Source: Entomomonas sp945283395
GTDB lineage: Bacteria; Pseudomonadota; Gammaproteobacteria; Pseudomonadales; Pseudomonadaceae
Direction: 5' to 3'
Length of the DNA stretch: 24,297 nucleotides
NCBI GenBank assembly: GCA_946480835.1
Contig: CAMLLC010000022.1
Span: 1 to 24,297, forward strand
How positions within the stretch are numbered: position 1 is the first letter of the stretch; each line of letters begins with the position of its first letter. The position numbers and the translations under genes were made by a program. Positions 7,627-16,415 of the stretch are shown here, in pieces. The notes under the pieces are model-generated. The model was not told the origin of the DNA and did no database searches. It saw nothing but the letters and a program-made list of their open reading frames with translations.

Positions 7627-8646
7627 TTGTCTAAGCCTATCATAGCTGTTGATGTAATGGGAGGGGATATTGGCCCCTCCTGCACAGTTCCTGCCTGTAT
7701 TGCTTATCTAAAGCAACGTTATAACGTAAAATTAATTTTAGTAGGTCAGCCTGCTAGTATAGCTCCGCTATTACCCAAAAACTCTGATCCAGTTCATTCG
7801 CGTTTACAAATTATGCATGCGAGTGAAGTTGTTACTATGAATGATTCTATTGCGGTTGCATTAAGAGGCAAACCTAATTCTTCTATGAAATTAAGTCTTG
7901 AATTAGTACGTAATGGTAAAGCTAATGCCTGTGTTAGCGCAGGAAATACTGGAGCTTTGATGGCGTTAGCTCGCTATACCCTGAAAACTATTGAAGGCAT
8001 TGATCGGCCAGCCATGATGTGTGCTCTCCCCACTCAAGTTGGAAAGGCTTGCTATTTGTTAGATCTGGGTGCTAATGTAGATTGCACTGCTGAACAATTA
8101 TTCCAATTTGGCGTAATGGGAACAGTTGCGGCAGAGGTTTTAGGTGTGCAACGGCCTAAGGTAGCATTATTAAATATAGGATTGGAAGATATAAAAGGTA
8201 ATCAGCAAATTAAACAAGCTACCCACTTGTTAGCATGTCAACACAAAGTTAATTATGTAGGCTTTGTTGAAGCAGATGGTATTTATAGGGGAGATGTTGA
8301 CGTTGTGGTATGTGATGGTTTTGTAGGGAATGTTTTATTAAAAGCTAGTGAAGGAGTGTTAAAACTACTGTCTAATCGTTTAGAGAGTCGTTTTAAAGCT
8401 AATTGGCTGAGTAAACTAAAAGGCTTAGTGATGTTTTTACCCATGCTTAGGGGATTGCGTAAAGACTTATCTCCTGAACGTTATAATGGAGCTAGTTTTT
8501 TAGGTTTACAAGGAGTAGTAGTGAAAAGCCATGGTGGAGCTAATAAAGAAGCTTTTCAGCATGCTCTTGATCATGCCTTTAAAGAGGTAAATGAAGGTTT
8601 ACAGGGAAGATTAGCTAAACAACTTGGTCAACTTCTTGCGGACTAA
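7627..8646 (+). CDS. plsX: Phosphate acyltransferase PlsX
   Basis: PlsX converts acyl-ACP and phosphate to acyl-phosphate for phospholipid synthesis; it is a peripheral inner-membrane protein. The 339-residue product shows VDVMGGD (8-14), SAGNTGAL (104-111), DLGANVD and the C-terminal RYNGASFLGLQG that mark the family, at normal length. The start is TTG (7627): the protein aligns with PlsX from its second residue and no ATG lies nearby. No strong Shine-Dalgarno is seen and the rpmF stop is one base away, so translation is probably coupled. In Pseudomonas plsX is followed directly by fabD; here a Sel1-repeat gene intervenes. Confidence 0.97.
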   Translation: MSKPIIAVDVMGGDIGPSCTVPACIAYLKQRYNVKLILVGQPASIAPLLPKNSDPVHSRLQIMHASEVVTMNDSIAVALRGKPNSSMKLSLELVRNGKANACVSAGNTGALMALARYTLKTIEGIDRPAMMCALPTQVGKACYLLDLGANVDCTAEQLFQFGVMGTVAAEVLGVQRPKVALLNIGLEDIKGNQQIKQATHLLACQHKVNYVGFVEADGIYRGDVDVVVCDGFVGNVLLKASEGVLKLLSNRLESRFKANWLSKLKGLVMFLPMLRGLRKDLSPERYNGASFLGLQGVVVKSHGGANKEAFQHALDHAFKEVNEGLQGRLAKQLGQLLAD

Positions 8647-8880
8647 TACGCTAAAGTTTATTAAAGAAAAAATTATTAATGGTCAATAAACCAGAGATAG
8701 CTTATTTTTCACATCTATACCTGTTTTAAATAGGGGAATTGGCTAAACACTATTTCTAATATCTGGATAGTTATACTTATGTATTAGATTAATTAATCTT
8801 ATAAAAGTTGATACTAATATGGATTTAAAAATGGATATTAAGTCATAATTTATAATCTTTTCAAAAATTAGAGATGAAAG

Positions 8881-10008
8881 ATGTTTGCATCTATAAGAAA
8901 ATATTGTGTATTATTTAAAGCTGTTTTTGTCTGTCTAATAGGCTTTGTTAGTTCAGAGGTTTTTTCTTTTGATTTAAAAGCAGTTCACAAAGAAATAATC
9001 TTCACTCAGGTTACTATGCCAGCATGTGGAGATCAAACCCAGTATCTGCCCGCTTTACCTAAAGATTCTAGGGCTGAGCTTTATTACGAGGCAGCTCGGA
9101 AAATACTTGGGCAAAATGATGATGCACATTTTAAGCATATGTATATTTTAGTGGATAAAGCTACTCAAATGGGCCATTGGAAAGCTAAATTAATGATGGC
9201 TAATCTGTATTTACGAAATACTCATAATAATTATAGTGATTATAATCCTAGTAAAGCCAAAAAGTATGTTCTAGAATTAATTGAGAAAAATGTTCCAGAA
9301 GCATTCTACGTTATGGGACAATATAAACTAAATGGTATGCCTGAGTTTGTAAAAGATCCCATTCCAGCTTCAGTCTATTTATTTGAAGCAGCCAAACTAA
9401 ATTACCCTAAAGCCCTCGCTGATATGTATGATACTTTTATGAGCGTAGGAAGAGCTAAAGAAGCAAAAAATACTTTAGCTTGCGCGGTTAAGCAAAAACA
9501 AGATACTGCAAGTTCATTATATAAAATGGCTAATGTATTAGAAGAGCAGGCTACTACAGAGCAGTTACTAATTGAAGCTTTTAAATTCTTATATAATGCC
9601 GCTAAAATGGGAAGTTATGATGCTATTGATAGTTTTCCTAATAAAGAAAAATATTTTGAGCAACAATATAATAAAGCTTTTTTTAGTAAAGAATTTCTTG
9701 CACGTATCAGGGTATTTCAAGATGCAATGAATTCTTTTTATACCCATGAAGATCCTTATCGAAAATCTAAAGGAATTGATCCAAAAGTTAAAGGTAATAT
9801 TTATCTTACTTTTCCTAGATTAGAAGCAGTTGTTCCATTTCCACCTTCAGTGTTACCTGAATGGAAAGAAGATATAAGTATCGCTTTAGACCGTCCATCA
9901 TTGACTATTTATCGTACTGATTTTAATTATGATCAATTAGTTAAAGAAGCAACTGCTATCAAAGTAGAACAGTTGAATCCAAAGGCTGGTGGCAAAAAAG
10001 ATAACTAG
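8881..10008 (+). CDS. Secreted Sel1-repeat-like protein, possible DUF6396 C-terminus
   Basis: I do not recognise a specific orthologue. The 375-residue product begins with a basic then hydrophobic signal sequence (residues 1-29), so it is probably exported; there is no clear lipobox. Residues ~65-250 are alpha-helical with Sel1/TPR-like units, for example AFYVMGQYKLNG, AASVYLFEAAKLNYPKAL-like segments and a third at FKFLYNAAKMGSYDAI. The C-terminal part contains VVPFPPSVLPEWKED (317-331), which recalls the proline-rich segment of DUF6396 proteins in Pseudomonas and Acinetobacter. It is separated from plsX by 234 bp and has its own likely terminator, so it seems an independent insertion in the fab cluster. 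Sel1 proteins of this kind include some immunity proteins of type VI effectors, but no effector is nearby, so that role is only a possibility. Confidence 0.7.
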   Translation: MFASIRKYCVLFKAVFVCLIGFVSSEVFSFDLKAVHKEIIFTQVTMPACGDQTQYLPALPKDSRAELYYEAARKILGQNDDAHFKHMYILVDKATQMGHWKAKLMMANLYLRNTHNNYSDYNPSKAKKYVLELIEKNVPEAFYVMGQYKLNGMPEFVKDPIPASVYLFEAAKLNYPKALADMYDTFMSVGRAKEAKNTLACAVKQKQDTASSLYKMANVLEEQATTEQLLIEAFKFLYNAAKMGSYDAIDSFPNKEKYFEQQYNKAFFSKEFLARIRVFQDAMNSFYTHEDPYRKSKGIDPKVKGNIYLTFPRLEAVVPFPPSVLPEWKEDISIALDRPSLTIYRTDFNYDQLVKEATAIKVEQLNPKAGGKKDN

Positions 10009-10062
10009 TTGAAGATGGAGCAAATTGTTTATTTAGAGTAAAATTTCTTAAAAATGCTAGAT

Positions 10063-10094
10063 AGTTTAAAATAAAGCTTTTTAAACTTTTGTTT
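10063..10094 (+). terminator. Probable terminator after the Sel1-like gene
   Basis: The arms agtttaaaa (10063-10071) and ttttaaact (10079-10087) are a perfect 9-bp inverted repeat with a 7-base loop, followed by tttgttt. The stem is AT-rich, so it is a weaker terminator. It would insulate fabD from the inserted gene. Confidence 0.5.
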
Positions 10095-10151
10095 ATTTAG
10101 TAAAAATACAGATATAGATAAGTAATTATTCAATCAAATAAGGTAAGTTTT

Positions 10152-11090
10152 ATGTCTATTATTACCGCTTTTGTTTTTCCTGGTCAAGGCTCTCAGAGCG
10201 TTGGAATGTTAGCGGAAATTGCTAAGCAATATAGAGTTATTGAGGCTACTTTTAAAGAAGCTTCAGACATACTAGGCTATGATTTATGGAAATTAGCTCA
10301 AGAAGGACCTAAAGAACAACTAGATCAAACTGATAAGACTCAACCAGCTATTTTGTCTGCTTCAGTAGCATTATGGAGATTATGGCGGCAGCAGACAGAT
10401 ATTCTACCTTCTTATGTTGCTGGCCATAGTTTAGGGGAGTATTCAGCTCTTGTTGCAGCAGAAAGTTTAACTTTTGTTGAAGCGGTTAAATTAGTTGAGT
10501 TGCGCGGTCAATTGATGCAAAAAGCCGTGCCTGTTGGGCAAGGGGCAATGGCTGCTATTCTTGGTTTAACAGATGAAGATGTGAAATCAGTTTGTAATGA
10601 AGCCGCTCAAGGTCAAGTAGTTAGTGCAGTTAATTTTAATGCTCCAGGCCAAGTAGTTATTGCTGGTAATACTGAGGCCGTGCATAGAGCTATTGATCTT
10701 TGTAAAGCTAAAGGTGCTAAAAGGGCGTTACCTTTACCTGTGAGCGTGCCGTCTCATTGTGAGTTAATGCGTCCTGCTGCTGAGGAGTTTGCGACAGCTT
10801 TAACTACTGCCTCGTGGAAAAATCCTAATATTGCAATTGTGCAGAATGTAACGGCTGATGTTAGCCGTGATTTACAAACTTTAAAAGAAAATCTTTTAGC
10901 ACAACTTTATAAACCCGTAAGATGGGTTGAGTCTATGCAGATTTTAGCTAAGTTGGGGGTTACTGCCTTGGTAGAATGCGGACCAGGTAAGGTATTATGT
11001 GGCCTTAATAAACGTTGTATTAAAGAAGTCGAAACCTTTACTTTAGATAGTTCAGAGTCTTTTAATAACACATTAAATGTTTTACAGTAA
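10152..11090 (+). CDS. fabD: Malonyl-CoA:ACP transacylase
   Basis: FabD loads malonyl groups onto acyl carrier protein in type II fatty acid synthesis. The 312 residues hold FPGQGSQ (9-15), the nucleophile elbow GHSLGE with S93, R118 for the malonyl carboxylate, and the catalytic H202 in VPSHCELM. The length is normal. The aagg Shine-Dalgarno is about 8 bases before the ATG. fabG follows after 14 bp, so the two are cotranscribed. Confidence 0.98.
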   Translation: MSIITAFVFPGQGSQSVGMLAEIAKQYRVIEATFKEASDILGYDLWKLAQEGPKEQLDQTDKTQPAILSASVALWRLWRQQTDILPSYVAGHSLGEYSALVAAESLTFVEAVKLVELRGQLMQKAVPVGQGAMAAILGLTDEDVKSVCNEAAQGQVVSAVNFNAPGQVVIAGNTEAVHRAIDLCKAKGAKRALPLPVSVPSHCELMRPAAEEFATALTTASWKNPNIAIVQNVTADVSRDLQTLKENLLAQLYKPVRWVESMQILAKLGVTALVECGPGKVLCGLNKRCIKEVETFTLDSSESFNNTLNVLQ

Positions 11091-11104
11091 TAGGAAATAG
11101 ATGA

Positions 11105-11848
11105 ATGAGTTTATCAGATAAAGTTGCATTAGTTACAGGTGCTAGCCGTGGGATAGGTAGGGCTATTGCTTTGGCATTAGGTAATAGAGGTGTTGTAGTT
11201 ATAGGAACTGCTACTACTTCGTCAGGAGCAGATAAAATAACTCAGTATTTAAAGGAGCATCATATTAAAGGAGCTGGTCTAGCACTTAATGTCACTGATA
11301 ATAAATCAATTGAGGAAGTATTAGCTAAAATTAATGAACAATTTGGTCTCCCACAAATTTTGGTTAATAATGCAGGTATTACCCGTGACAATCTTATGAT
11401 GCGAATGAAAGATGAAGAATGGTATGACGTAATAGATACTAACTTAAATAGCTTATACCGTTTATCAAAAGGTGTATTAAGAGGCATGACAAAGGCTCGC
11501 TGGGGGCGTATTATTAATATAGGCTCTGTGGTTGGTTCTATGGGTAATGCGGGGCAGGCAAACTATGCTGCAGCTAAAGCTGGTTTAGCTGGTTTTACTA
11601 GAGCATTAGCAAGGGAGTTGGGGGCACGTGCCGTTACCGTTAATGCAATTACCCCTGGGTTTATTGATACAGATATGACAAAAGAATTACCTGATGCACA
11701 AAAAGAATCTCTATTAGGGCAAATACCATTAGGGCGTTTAGGAAGCCCAACAGAAATTGCTGAGACGGTGTGCTTCTTGGCTTCTGAAGCAGCTAGCTAT
11801 ATTACGGGTGCTACAATTCCTGTCAATGGCGGTATGTATATGAGTTAA
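11105..11848 (+). CDS. fabG: 3-oxoacyl-ACP reductase
   Basis: FabG carries out the NADPH-dependent reduction of 3-oxoacyl-ACP in chain elongation. It is a short-chain dehydrogenase with the nucleotide motif TGASRGIG (11-18), NNAG (88-91) and the triad S141, Y154, K158 (YAAAK). The 247 residues match E. coli FabG closely in length, and the terminal ITGATIPVNGGMYM is typical. An aggaaa ribosome site precedes the start. A hairpin about 50 bp downstream may end the fabD-fabG transcript or attenuate into acpP. Confidence 0.98.
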   Translation: MSLSDKVALVTGASRGIGRAIALALGNRGVVVIGTATTSSGADKITQYLKEHHIKGAGLALNVTDNKSIEEVLAKINEQFGLPQILVNNAGITRDNLMMRMKDEEWYDVIDTNLNSLYRLSKGVLRGMTKARWGRIINIGSVVGSMGNAGQANYAAAKAGLAGFTRALARELGARAVTVNAITPGFIDTDMTKELPDAQKESLLGQIPLGRLGSPTEIAETVCFLASEAASYITGATIPVNGGMYMS

Positions 11849-11896
11849 TTAACATCTATTCAAACACTATAGTTTTATCGTAAAATAGGGTAATTA

Positions 11897-11924
11897 ACCT
11901 AAAGAGTTTTCTTTAGGTCTTTTA
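11897..11924 (+). terminator. Hairpin between fabG and acpP (terminator or attenuator)
   Basis: The arms acctaaaga (11897-11905) and tctttaggt (11910-11918) pair perfectly over 9 bp with a tetraloop (gttt), followed by ctttt. The T run is short, so partial read-through into acpP is plausible. Confidence 0.6.
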
Positions 11925-12027
11925 AGAAAGGTTTTTATATTGCTAATTTAAGGTAATATCCTTTCTATTTATTTAGTAAAATATATGGCCCAGAGCCAAT
12001 TATCCAACTTAGGAGTGAAAACAAGGT

Positions 12028-12267
12028 ATGAGCACCATTGAAGAACGCGTCAAGAAAATTGTAGCAGAACAACTTGATGTCAAAGAAGAAGAGGTAACCA
12101 ATAATGCTTCTTTCATTGAAGATCTAGGTGCAGACTCTCTTGATAATGTTGAGCTGGTAATGGCTCTGGAAGAAGAGTTTGAATTAGAGATTCCTGATGA
12201 ACAAGCTGAAAAAATTACTACCGTTCAAGATGCTGTAGATTATATATCTGCTAATATTGACAAGTAA
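12028..12267 (+). CDS. acpP: Acyl carrier protein
   Basis: This small acidic carrier of growing acyl chains has 79 residues. The phosphopantetheine attachment site is S37 in GADSLDNVELVM. The acidic helix II and the terminal VDYISAN are typical. Codons are richer in those used in highly expressed genes than its neighbours. A strong terminator follows within 16 bp and a hairpin precedes it, so it is probably also made from its own promoter, as expected for one of the most abundant proteins. The upstream context (aacaaggt before ATG) resembles that of Pseudomonas acpP. Confidence 0.99.
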   Translation: MSTIEERVKKIVAEQLDVKEEEVTNNASFIEDLGADSLDNVELVMALEEEFELEIPDEQAEKITTVQDAVDYISANIDK

Positions 12268-12282
12268 TTTTACTATTATTTT

Positions 12283-12318
12283 AAAAAAGCCGTATACCTT
12301 TGGTAATACGGCTTTTTT
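12283..12318 (+). terminator. Rho-independent terminator of acpP
   Basis: The arms 12283-12295 and 12306-12318 (aaaaaagccgtat / atacggctttttt) pair perfectly over 13 bp. The stem has a GC core, followed by six T. This separates acpP from fabF, so fabF must start from another promoter or by read-through. Confidence 0.9.
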
Positions 12319-12467
12319 GCTTTATAATGAGAAATTATTTATGCATCATATTTTTATTAAAAAAGTATGTTCTTATAATTAAGTTGAATGTGTTATAACA
12401 ACCTAATTATTTAAAATGGTTATTACTTTTAAAAAATTAACTATTATTTGATAAGGAGATGGCAGTA

Positions 12468-13715
12468 GTGTTACAAAGACGAGTAGTTATTACTGGCCTC
12501 GGTATGGTTTGTCCAGTAGGTAATGATGTTAATAGCAGTTGGCAAAATATTATAGCTGGTAAAAATGGTATAGAGGTGCTTACTCATTTAGATATAGATA
12601 TTACAAATTTTCCTACTCGTTTTGGTGGTTCTGTTAAGAATTTTTCTGTAGAGCCTTTCCTTTCTGTCAAAGATGCTAGGAAAATGGATGTTTTTATTCA
12701 GTATGGTGTAGTTGCAGGAATGCAAGCCATGCAGGATTCTGGATTAGAAGTAACAGATCAAAATAGGAATCGCATAGGAGTGGTTGTTGGATCTGGCATT
12801 GGTGGTTTACCTAATATAGAAGCTAATTGTCGAGCATTAGCCGAGCAAGGTCCGCGCAGAGTTTCGCCTTTCTTCGTTCCAGGAGCTATTATCAATATGG
12901 CTTCAGGTTTATTATCTATTAATTTAGGCGTCAATGGCCCTAACTATGCCATAGCAACTGCTTGTGCGTCAGGTACTCATAGCATAGGCTCGGCGGCTCG
13001 TAATATTATACATGGTGATGCCGATGTAATGTTAGCAGGTGGGGCAGAAATGGCTACTTGTGGCATAGGATTAGCCGGCTTTTCGGCTTGTCGGGCATTA
13101 TCTACGCGTAATGATGATCCTCATCATGCCAGCCGTCCTTGGGACAAAGATAGAAATGGTTTTGTCTTAGCTGATGGAGCTGGAGTCTTAGTGCTTGAGG
13201 AACTAGAGCATGCCAAAGCTAGAGGGGCAAGAATCTATGCTGAATTAGTAGGTGTAGGTTTTAGTGGAGATGCTTATCATATGACCGCTCCTGCTAGTGA
13301 TGGCAAAGGGGCTGCTATCTGTATGAATAATGCATTACGTGATGCTCAATTGAATATAGATGAAATTAGTTATATTAATGCGCATGGTACTTCTACTCCT
13401 GTGGGTGACTTAGCCGAAGTAATGGCAATTAAATCAGTATTTGCTAAGACAGCTTACCAAATACCTATCAGTTCAACTAAATCTATGACGGGGCATTTGT
13501 TAGGTGCTGCTGGGGCTATTGAAGCTGTATTTAGTGTATTAGCTATAAAAGATCAGATAATCCCCCCTACCATTAATCTTGAGCATCCAAGTGAGGGGTG
13601 TGACCTTGACTTCGTACCTAAAGAAGCGAGATCAACTACTGTAGATACTGTATTATCAAATTCCTTTGGTTTTGGTGGTACTAATGGTAGCTTAATATTC
13701 AAACGTTTCAATTAA
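12468..13715 (+). CDS. fabF: 3-oxoacyl-ACP synthase II
   Basis: FabF condenses malonyl-ACP with the growing acyl chain. I place the start at the GTG at 12468 (415 residues): the strong aaggag at 12453-12458 is 9 bases upstream of it but directly abuts the in-frame ATG at 12459. The GTG start also gives MLQRRVVITG, like Pseudomonas FabF. Counted from that start, the catalytic residues are C166 (TACASGTHS), H306 (NAHGTSTPVGD) and H343 (KSMTGHLLGAAGA, K338). The C-terminal FGFGGTNGSLIF is intact. It opens the unit fabF-mltG-tmk-holB-pilZ-tatD. The usual neighbour pabC is missing. Confidence 0.96.
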   Translation: MLQRRVVITGLGMVCPVGNDVNSSWQNIIAGKNGIEVLTHLDIDITNFPTRFGGSVKNFSVEPFLSVKDARKMDVFIQYGVVAGMQAMQDSGLEVTDQNRNRIGVVVGSGIGGLPNIEANCRALAEQGPRRVSPFFVPGAIINMASGLLSINLGVNGPNYAIATACASGTHSIGSAARNIIHGDADVMLAGGAEMATCGIGLAGFSACRALSTRNDDPHHASRPWDKDRNGFVLADGAGVLVLEELEHAKARGARIYAELVGVGFSGDAYHMTAPASDGKGAAICMNNALRDAQLNIDEISYINAHGTSTPVGDLAEVMAIKSVFAKTAYQIPISSTKSMTGHLLGAAGAIEAVFSVLAIKDQIIPPTINLEHPSEGCDLDFVPKEARSTTVDTVLSNSFGFGGTNGSLIFKRFN

Positions 13716-13723
13716 GTTATAGC

Positions 13724-14764
13724 ATGCGAATATTTATAGTTTCTATTTTAGTCCTAGTTGCTTTGTTGGTGGTAGGCTCAACTACTGGTTACTGGAAGTA
13801 CCATAAAGCTATCATGCAACCTCTTAATTTAGAGTCAGAGAGAATCATAGAAATTCCAACGGGAGCTTCACCCAATACCATGTTGCTCCAATTGGAAAAA
13901 GACGGCATCATCAAAGATGTCTTTTGGCTAAAGTTATACTGGCGTTTTGAGTTAAAAAATCAATCTATTCATGTGGGGGAATATCGACTTAAATCAGGTA
14001 TGCATTTTAAAGACCTGGTAAATATTTGGACAAAAGGTGAGGTAGTACATTATAAAATAGTTTTAATTGAAGGTTGGAACTTTAAGCAATTTAGAGCAGC
14101 ATTAGCTGCACAACAGCCACTTAAGCAGCTTACTAGAGATATGACAGATACGCAAATTATGGCTGCTTTAAATTCTGATAGGCATCCTGAAGGACAGTTT
14201 TATCCTGATACTTACCTTTACATTAAAACTGATAGTGATTTAGATATATTAAAGCGTGCGCATAAAAAATTGCAACAAGTGTTGGATGAAGAATGGAGCA
14301 CGAAGGCTGAAGAATTGCCTTATGAAAACGCTTATCAAGCGCTTATTATGGCATCATTGATTGAGAAAGAAACAGGTTTAGCAAGTGAAAGAGAACAAAT
14401 AGCAGGAGTTTTTATTCGGCGTATACAAAAGAATATGCTTCTTCAAACAGATCCAACGGTTATTTATGGGATGGGTGATAAATATAATGGAAAGATTACC
14501 CGAGCAGATTTACAACGTGAAACCCTTTATAATACCTACATTATAGCGGGACTACCGCCAACACCTATAGCTATGGTAGGTCGCGAAGCTATCCATGCAG
14601 CGCTTCATCCTGCTGCAGGGAAAGCGTTATATTTTGTTGCCAAAGGAGATGGTAGTCATAAGTTTTCAGAAAATTTGACTGAACATAATAAAGCTGTCCG
14701 TGAGTATCAACTTAAAAGACGTGCTGATTATCGCTCAAGTCCATTACCTGATGAGGCTAAATAA
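13724..14764 (+). CDS. mltG: Endolytic murein transglycosylase MltG
   Basis: MltG cuts nascent peptidoglycan glycan strands in the periplasm and is thought to terminate them. The 346-residue protein has one N-terminal membrane segment (about 4-22), a LysM-like region, and the YceG domain. The latter shows SLIEKETG (211-218), which holds the catalytic Glu, and LQTDPTVIYGMG from 240. The length matches the family. It begins 8 bp after fabF with no Shine-Dalgarno, and its stop overlaps the tmk start by one base (ataatg), both signs of coupling. Older annotations call this family aminodeoxychorismate lyase because of its neighbour pabC; that is not its function. Confidence 0.95.
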   Translation: MRIFIVSILVLVALLVVGSTTGYWKYHKAIMQPLNLESERIIEIPTGASPNTMLLQLEKDGIIKDVFWLKLYWRFELKNQSIHVGEYRLKSGMHFKDLVNIWTKGEVVHYKIVLIEGWNFKQFRAALAAQQPLKQLTRDMTDTQIMAALNSDRHPEGQFYPDTYLYIKTDSDLDILKRAHKKLQQVLDEEWSTKAEELPYENAYQALIMASLIEKETGLASEREQIAGVFIRRIQKNMLLQTDPTVIYGMGDKYNGKITRADLQRETLYNTYIIAGLPPTPIAMVGREAIHAALHPAAGKALYFVAKGDGSHKFSENLTEHNKAVREYQLKRRADYRSSPLPDEAK

Positions 14765-15402
14765 TGACAGGAATGTTCATTACATTTGAAGGTCCTGAAG
14801 GGGCAGGTAAATCGACAAATGTATACTATTTAACTAATAGATTGCAAGAAGTTGGATATTCTGTTGTGGTCACAAGGGAGCCTGGCGGAACCGAGCTTTC
14901 TGAAAAAATTCGAGAATTATTACTCGATCCTAGCTTTAAAAAAATGGCTAATGATACAGAGTTATTACTAGTATTTGCAGCAAGAGCAGAGCATTTGAAG
15001 CAAGTTATAATTCCTGCTATTGAAGAAGGCAAAGTAGTCATTTGTGATAGGTTTACTGATGCTACTTATGCTTATCAAGGGGGGGGGAGAGGAATTGATA
15101 TTAATAAAATAGCATTGCTTGAACGTATGGTACAAGGTACTGTTCGACCTGATTTAACATTGTTATTTGATTTACCAGCAGCTGTTGGGCTTAGCCGCAT
15201 TAAACGAAATAGAGGTAGTTTAGATAGGTTTGAGCAAGAAGATTTACAGTTTTTTGGAGCAGTAAGGGAAGCTTATTGGCAAAGAGCTGAAAAATATCCT
15301 GATATTTTCCGTATTATAGATGCCAGTCAGACCATTGAGAAAGTTCAGTTGCAAATGGATGCGTGCTTTATTGAGATATGGGAACGCTTAAATGTTGGAT
15401 AG
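14764..15402 (+). CDS. tmk: Thymidylate kinase
   Basis: This enzyme phosphorylates dTMP to dTDP with ATP. The P-loop is GPEGAGKS (10-17), TREPGG (38-43) follows, and DRFTDATYAYQ (95-105) is the DR(Y/F) segment that binds dTMP. The 212 residues are normal length. The codons for GGG at 106-108 form a run of nine G (15079-15087), an unusual homopolymer in this AT-rich sequence and a place where the reading frame is fragile. It overlaps holB by 11 bp. Confidence 0.97.
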   Translation: MTGMFITFEGPEGAGKSTNVYYLTNRLQEVGYSVVVTREPGGTELSEKIRELLLDPSFKKMANDTELLLVFAARAEHLKQVIIPAIEEGKVVICDRFTDATYAYQGGGRGIDINKIALLERMVQGTVRPDLTLLFDLPAAVGLSRIKRNRGSLDRFEQEDLQFFGAVREAYWQRAEKYPDIFRIIDASQTIEKVQLQMDACFIEIWERLNVG

Positions 15403-16381
15403 CATTTTGCCATGGCAAGAAAAGTTATGGCAACAAATGGTGACTAATCCACATCCTGCCCATGCCTATTTGTTATATGGTAAAAAAGGTATAGGTAAAC
15501 ACCTATTTGCAGATCAGTTAACTCGTTATTGGTTATGTCTCACGCCCAATCATAAATTGCCCTGCGGCTATTGTAAAAGTTGCCATCTATTAGCAACTAG
15601 TGGTGCTCATCCTGATTTTTTTCAGCTAATACCTACGGAATCAGATTTTATTAAGGTTGATCAAGTAAGAGAATTAGTAGACTTTGTTAATCAAACTTCG
15701 CAAATATCAAAAGGCAAGGTCGTTGTTATAGAACCTGCTGAAGCATTAAATCTTAATGCTGCCAATGCCTTATTAAAGAGCTTGGAAGAGCCTAATGGTA
15801 ATACCCGCTTCATATTAGTTAGTCATCAGCCAGGACAATTATTAGCCACTATAAAGAGTCGTTGTATACAGCAGTTATGTCCTATGCCTAGTAAAGAGCA
15901 AGCATTAACCTGGTTGCAAAGCCAACTAACTTCATTATCTACCCAAGAGTTAACGCAGTTATGGTTATTGGCTGGCCATACCCCTTTATATGCCCTTGAG
16001 CTCTATGAACAAGATATTTTGCAGCAAAGGCAAAGATTAGTAGCAGATATTAAAAAAATCTTAAAACAACAAATAGTCGCTGGCCAAATAGTTGAAAGTT
16101 GGACTAATATTCCTTTAATAATAATATATGACTGGTTTTGTAGTTGGCTGCATATTATTTTAAGTTACCAATTAACTCATGATGATTCTCAATTGGGCAT
16201 GGCAGATATGGCTAAGGTATTAGTTTATATGGCTAATAAAATAGCTCCTATGAAACTACTAGCCTTACAACAGGAATTATTAACAGAACGGCAGAAAGTT
16301 TTAAGAAAAGCTAATTTTAATAAATTATTATTGTTGGAGAGTTTATTAATCCGCTGGAATAATTTATTAACAACAAGGTAA
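15392..16381 (+). CDS. holB: DNA polymerase III delta-prime subunit
   Basis: HolB is a clamp-loader subunit of the replisome. The 329-residue protein has the modified P-loop GKKGIGK (30-36), a zinc module of C49, C58, C61 and C64, NAANALLKSLEEP for Walker B and beyond, and the SRC sensor (IKSRCIQQ). The length equals that of Pseudomonas HolB (about 328). The start lies inside the end of tmk and pilZ begins 34 bp after the stop, keeping the Pseudomonas order. Confidence 0.95.
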   Translation: MLDSILPWQEKLWQQMVTNPHPAHAYLLYGKKGIGKHLFADQLTRYWLCLTPNHKLPCGYCKSCHLLATSGAHPDFFQLIPTESDFIKVDQVRELVDFVNQTSQISKGKVVVIEPAEALNLNAANALLKSLEEPNGNTRFILVSHQPGQLLATIKSRCIQQLCPMPSKEQALTWLQSQLTSLSTQELTQLWLLAGHTPLYALELYEQDILQQRQRLVADIKKILKQQIVAGQIVESWTNIPLIIIYDWFCSWLHIILSYQLTHDDSQLGMADMAKVLVYMANKIAPMKLLALQQELLTERQKVLRKANFNKLLLLESLLIRWNNLLTTR

Positions 16382-16415
16382 AATAGCCTTAATTGGCTAA
16401 TAAGAGGAGATCAAT

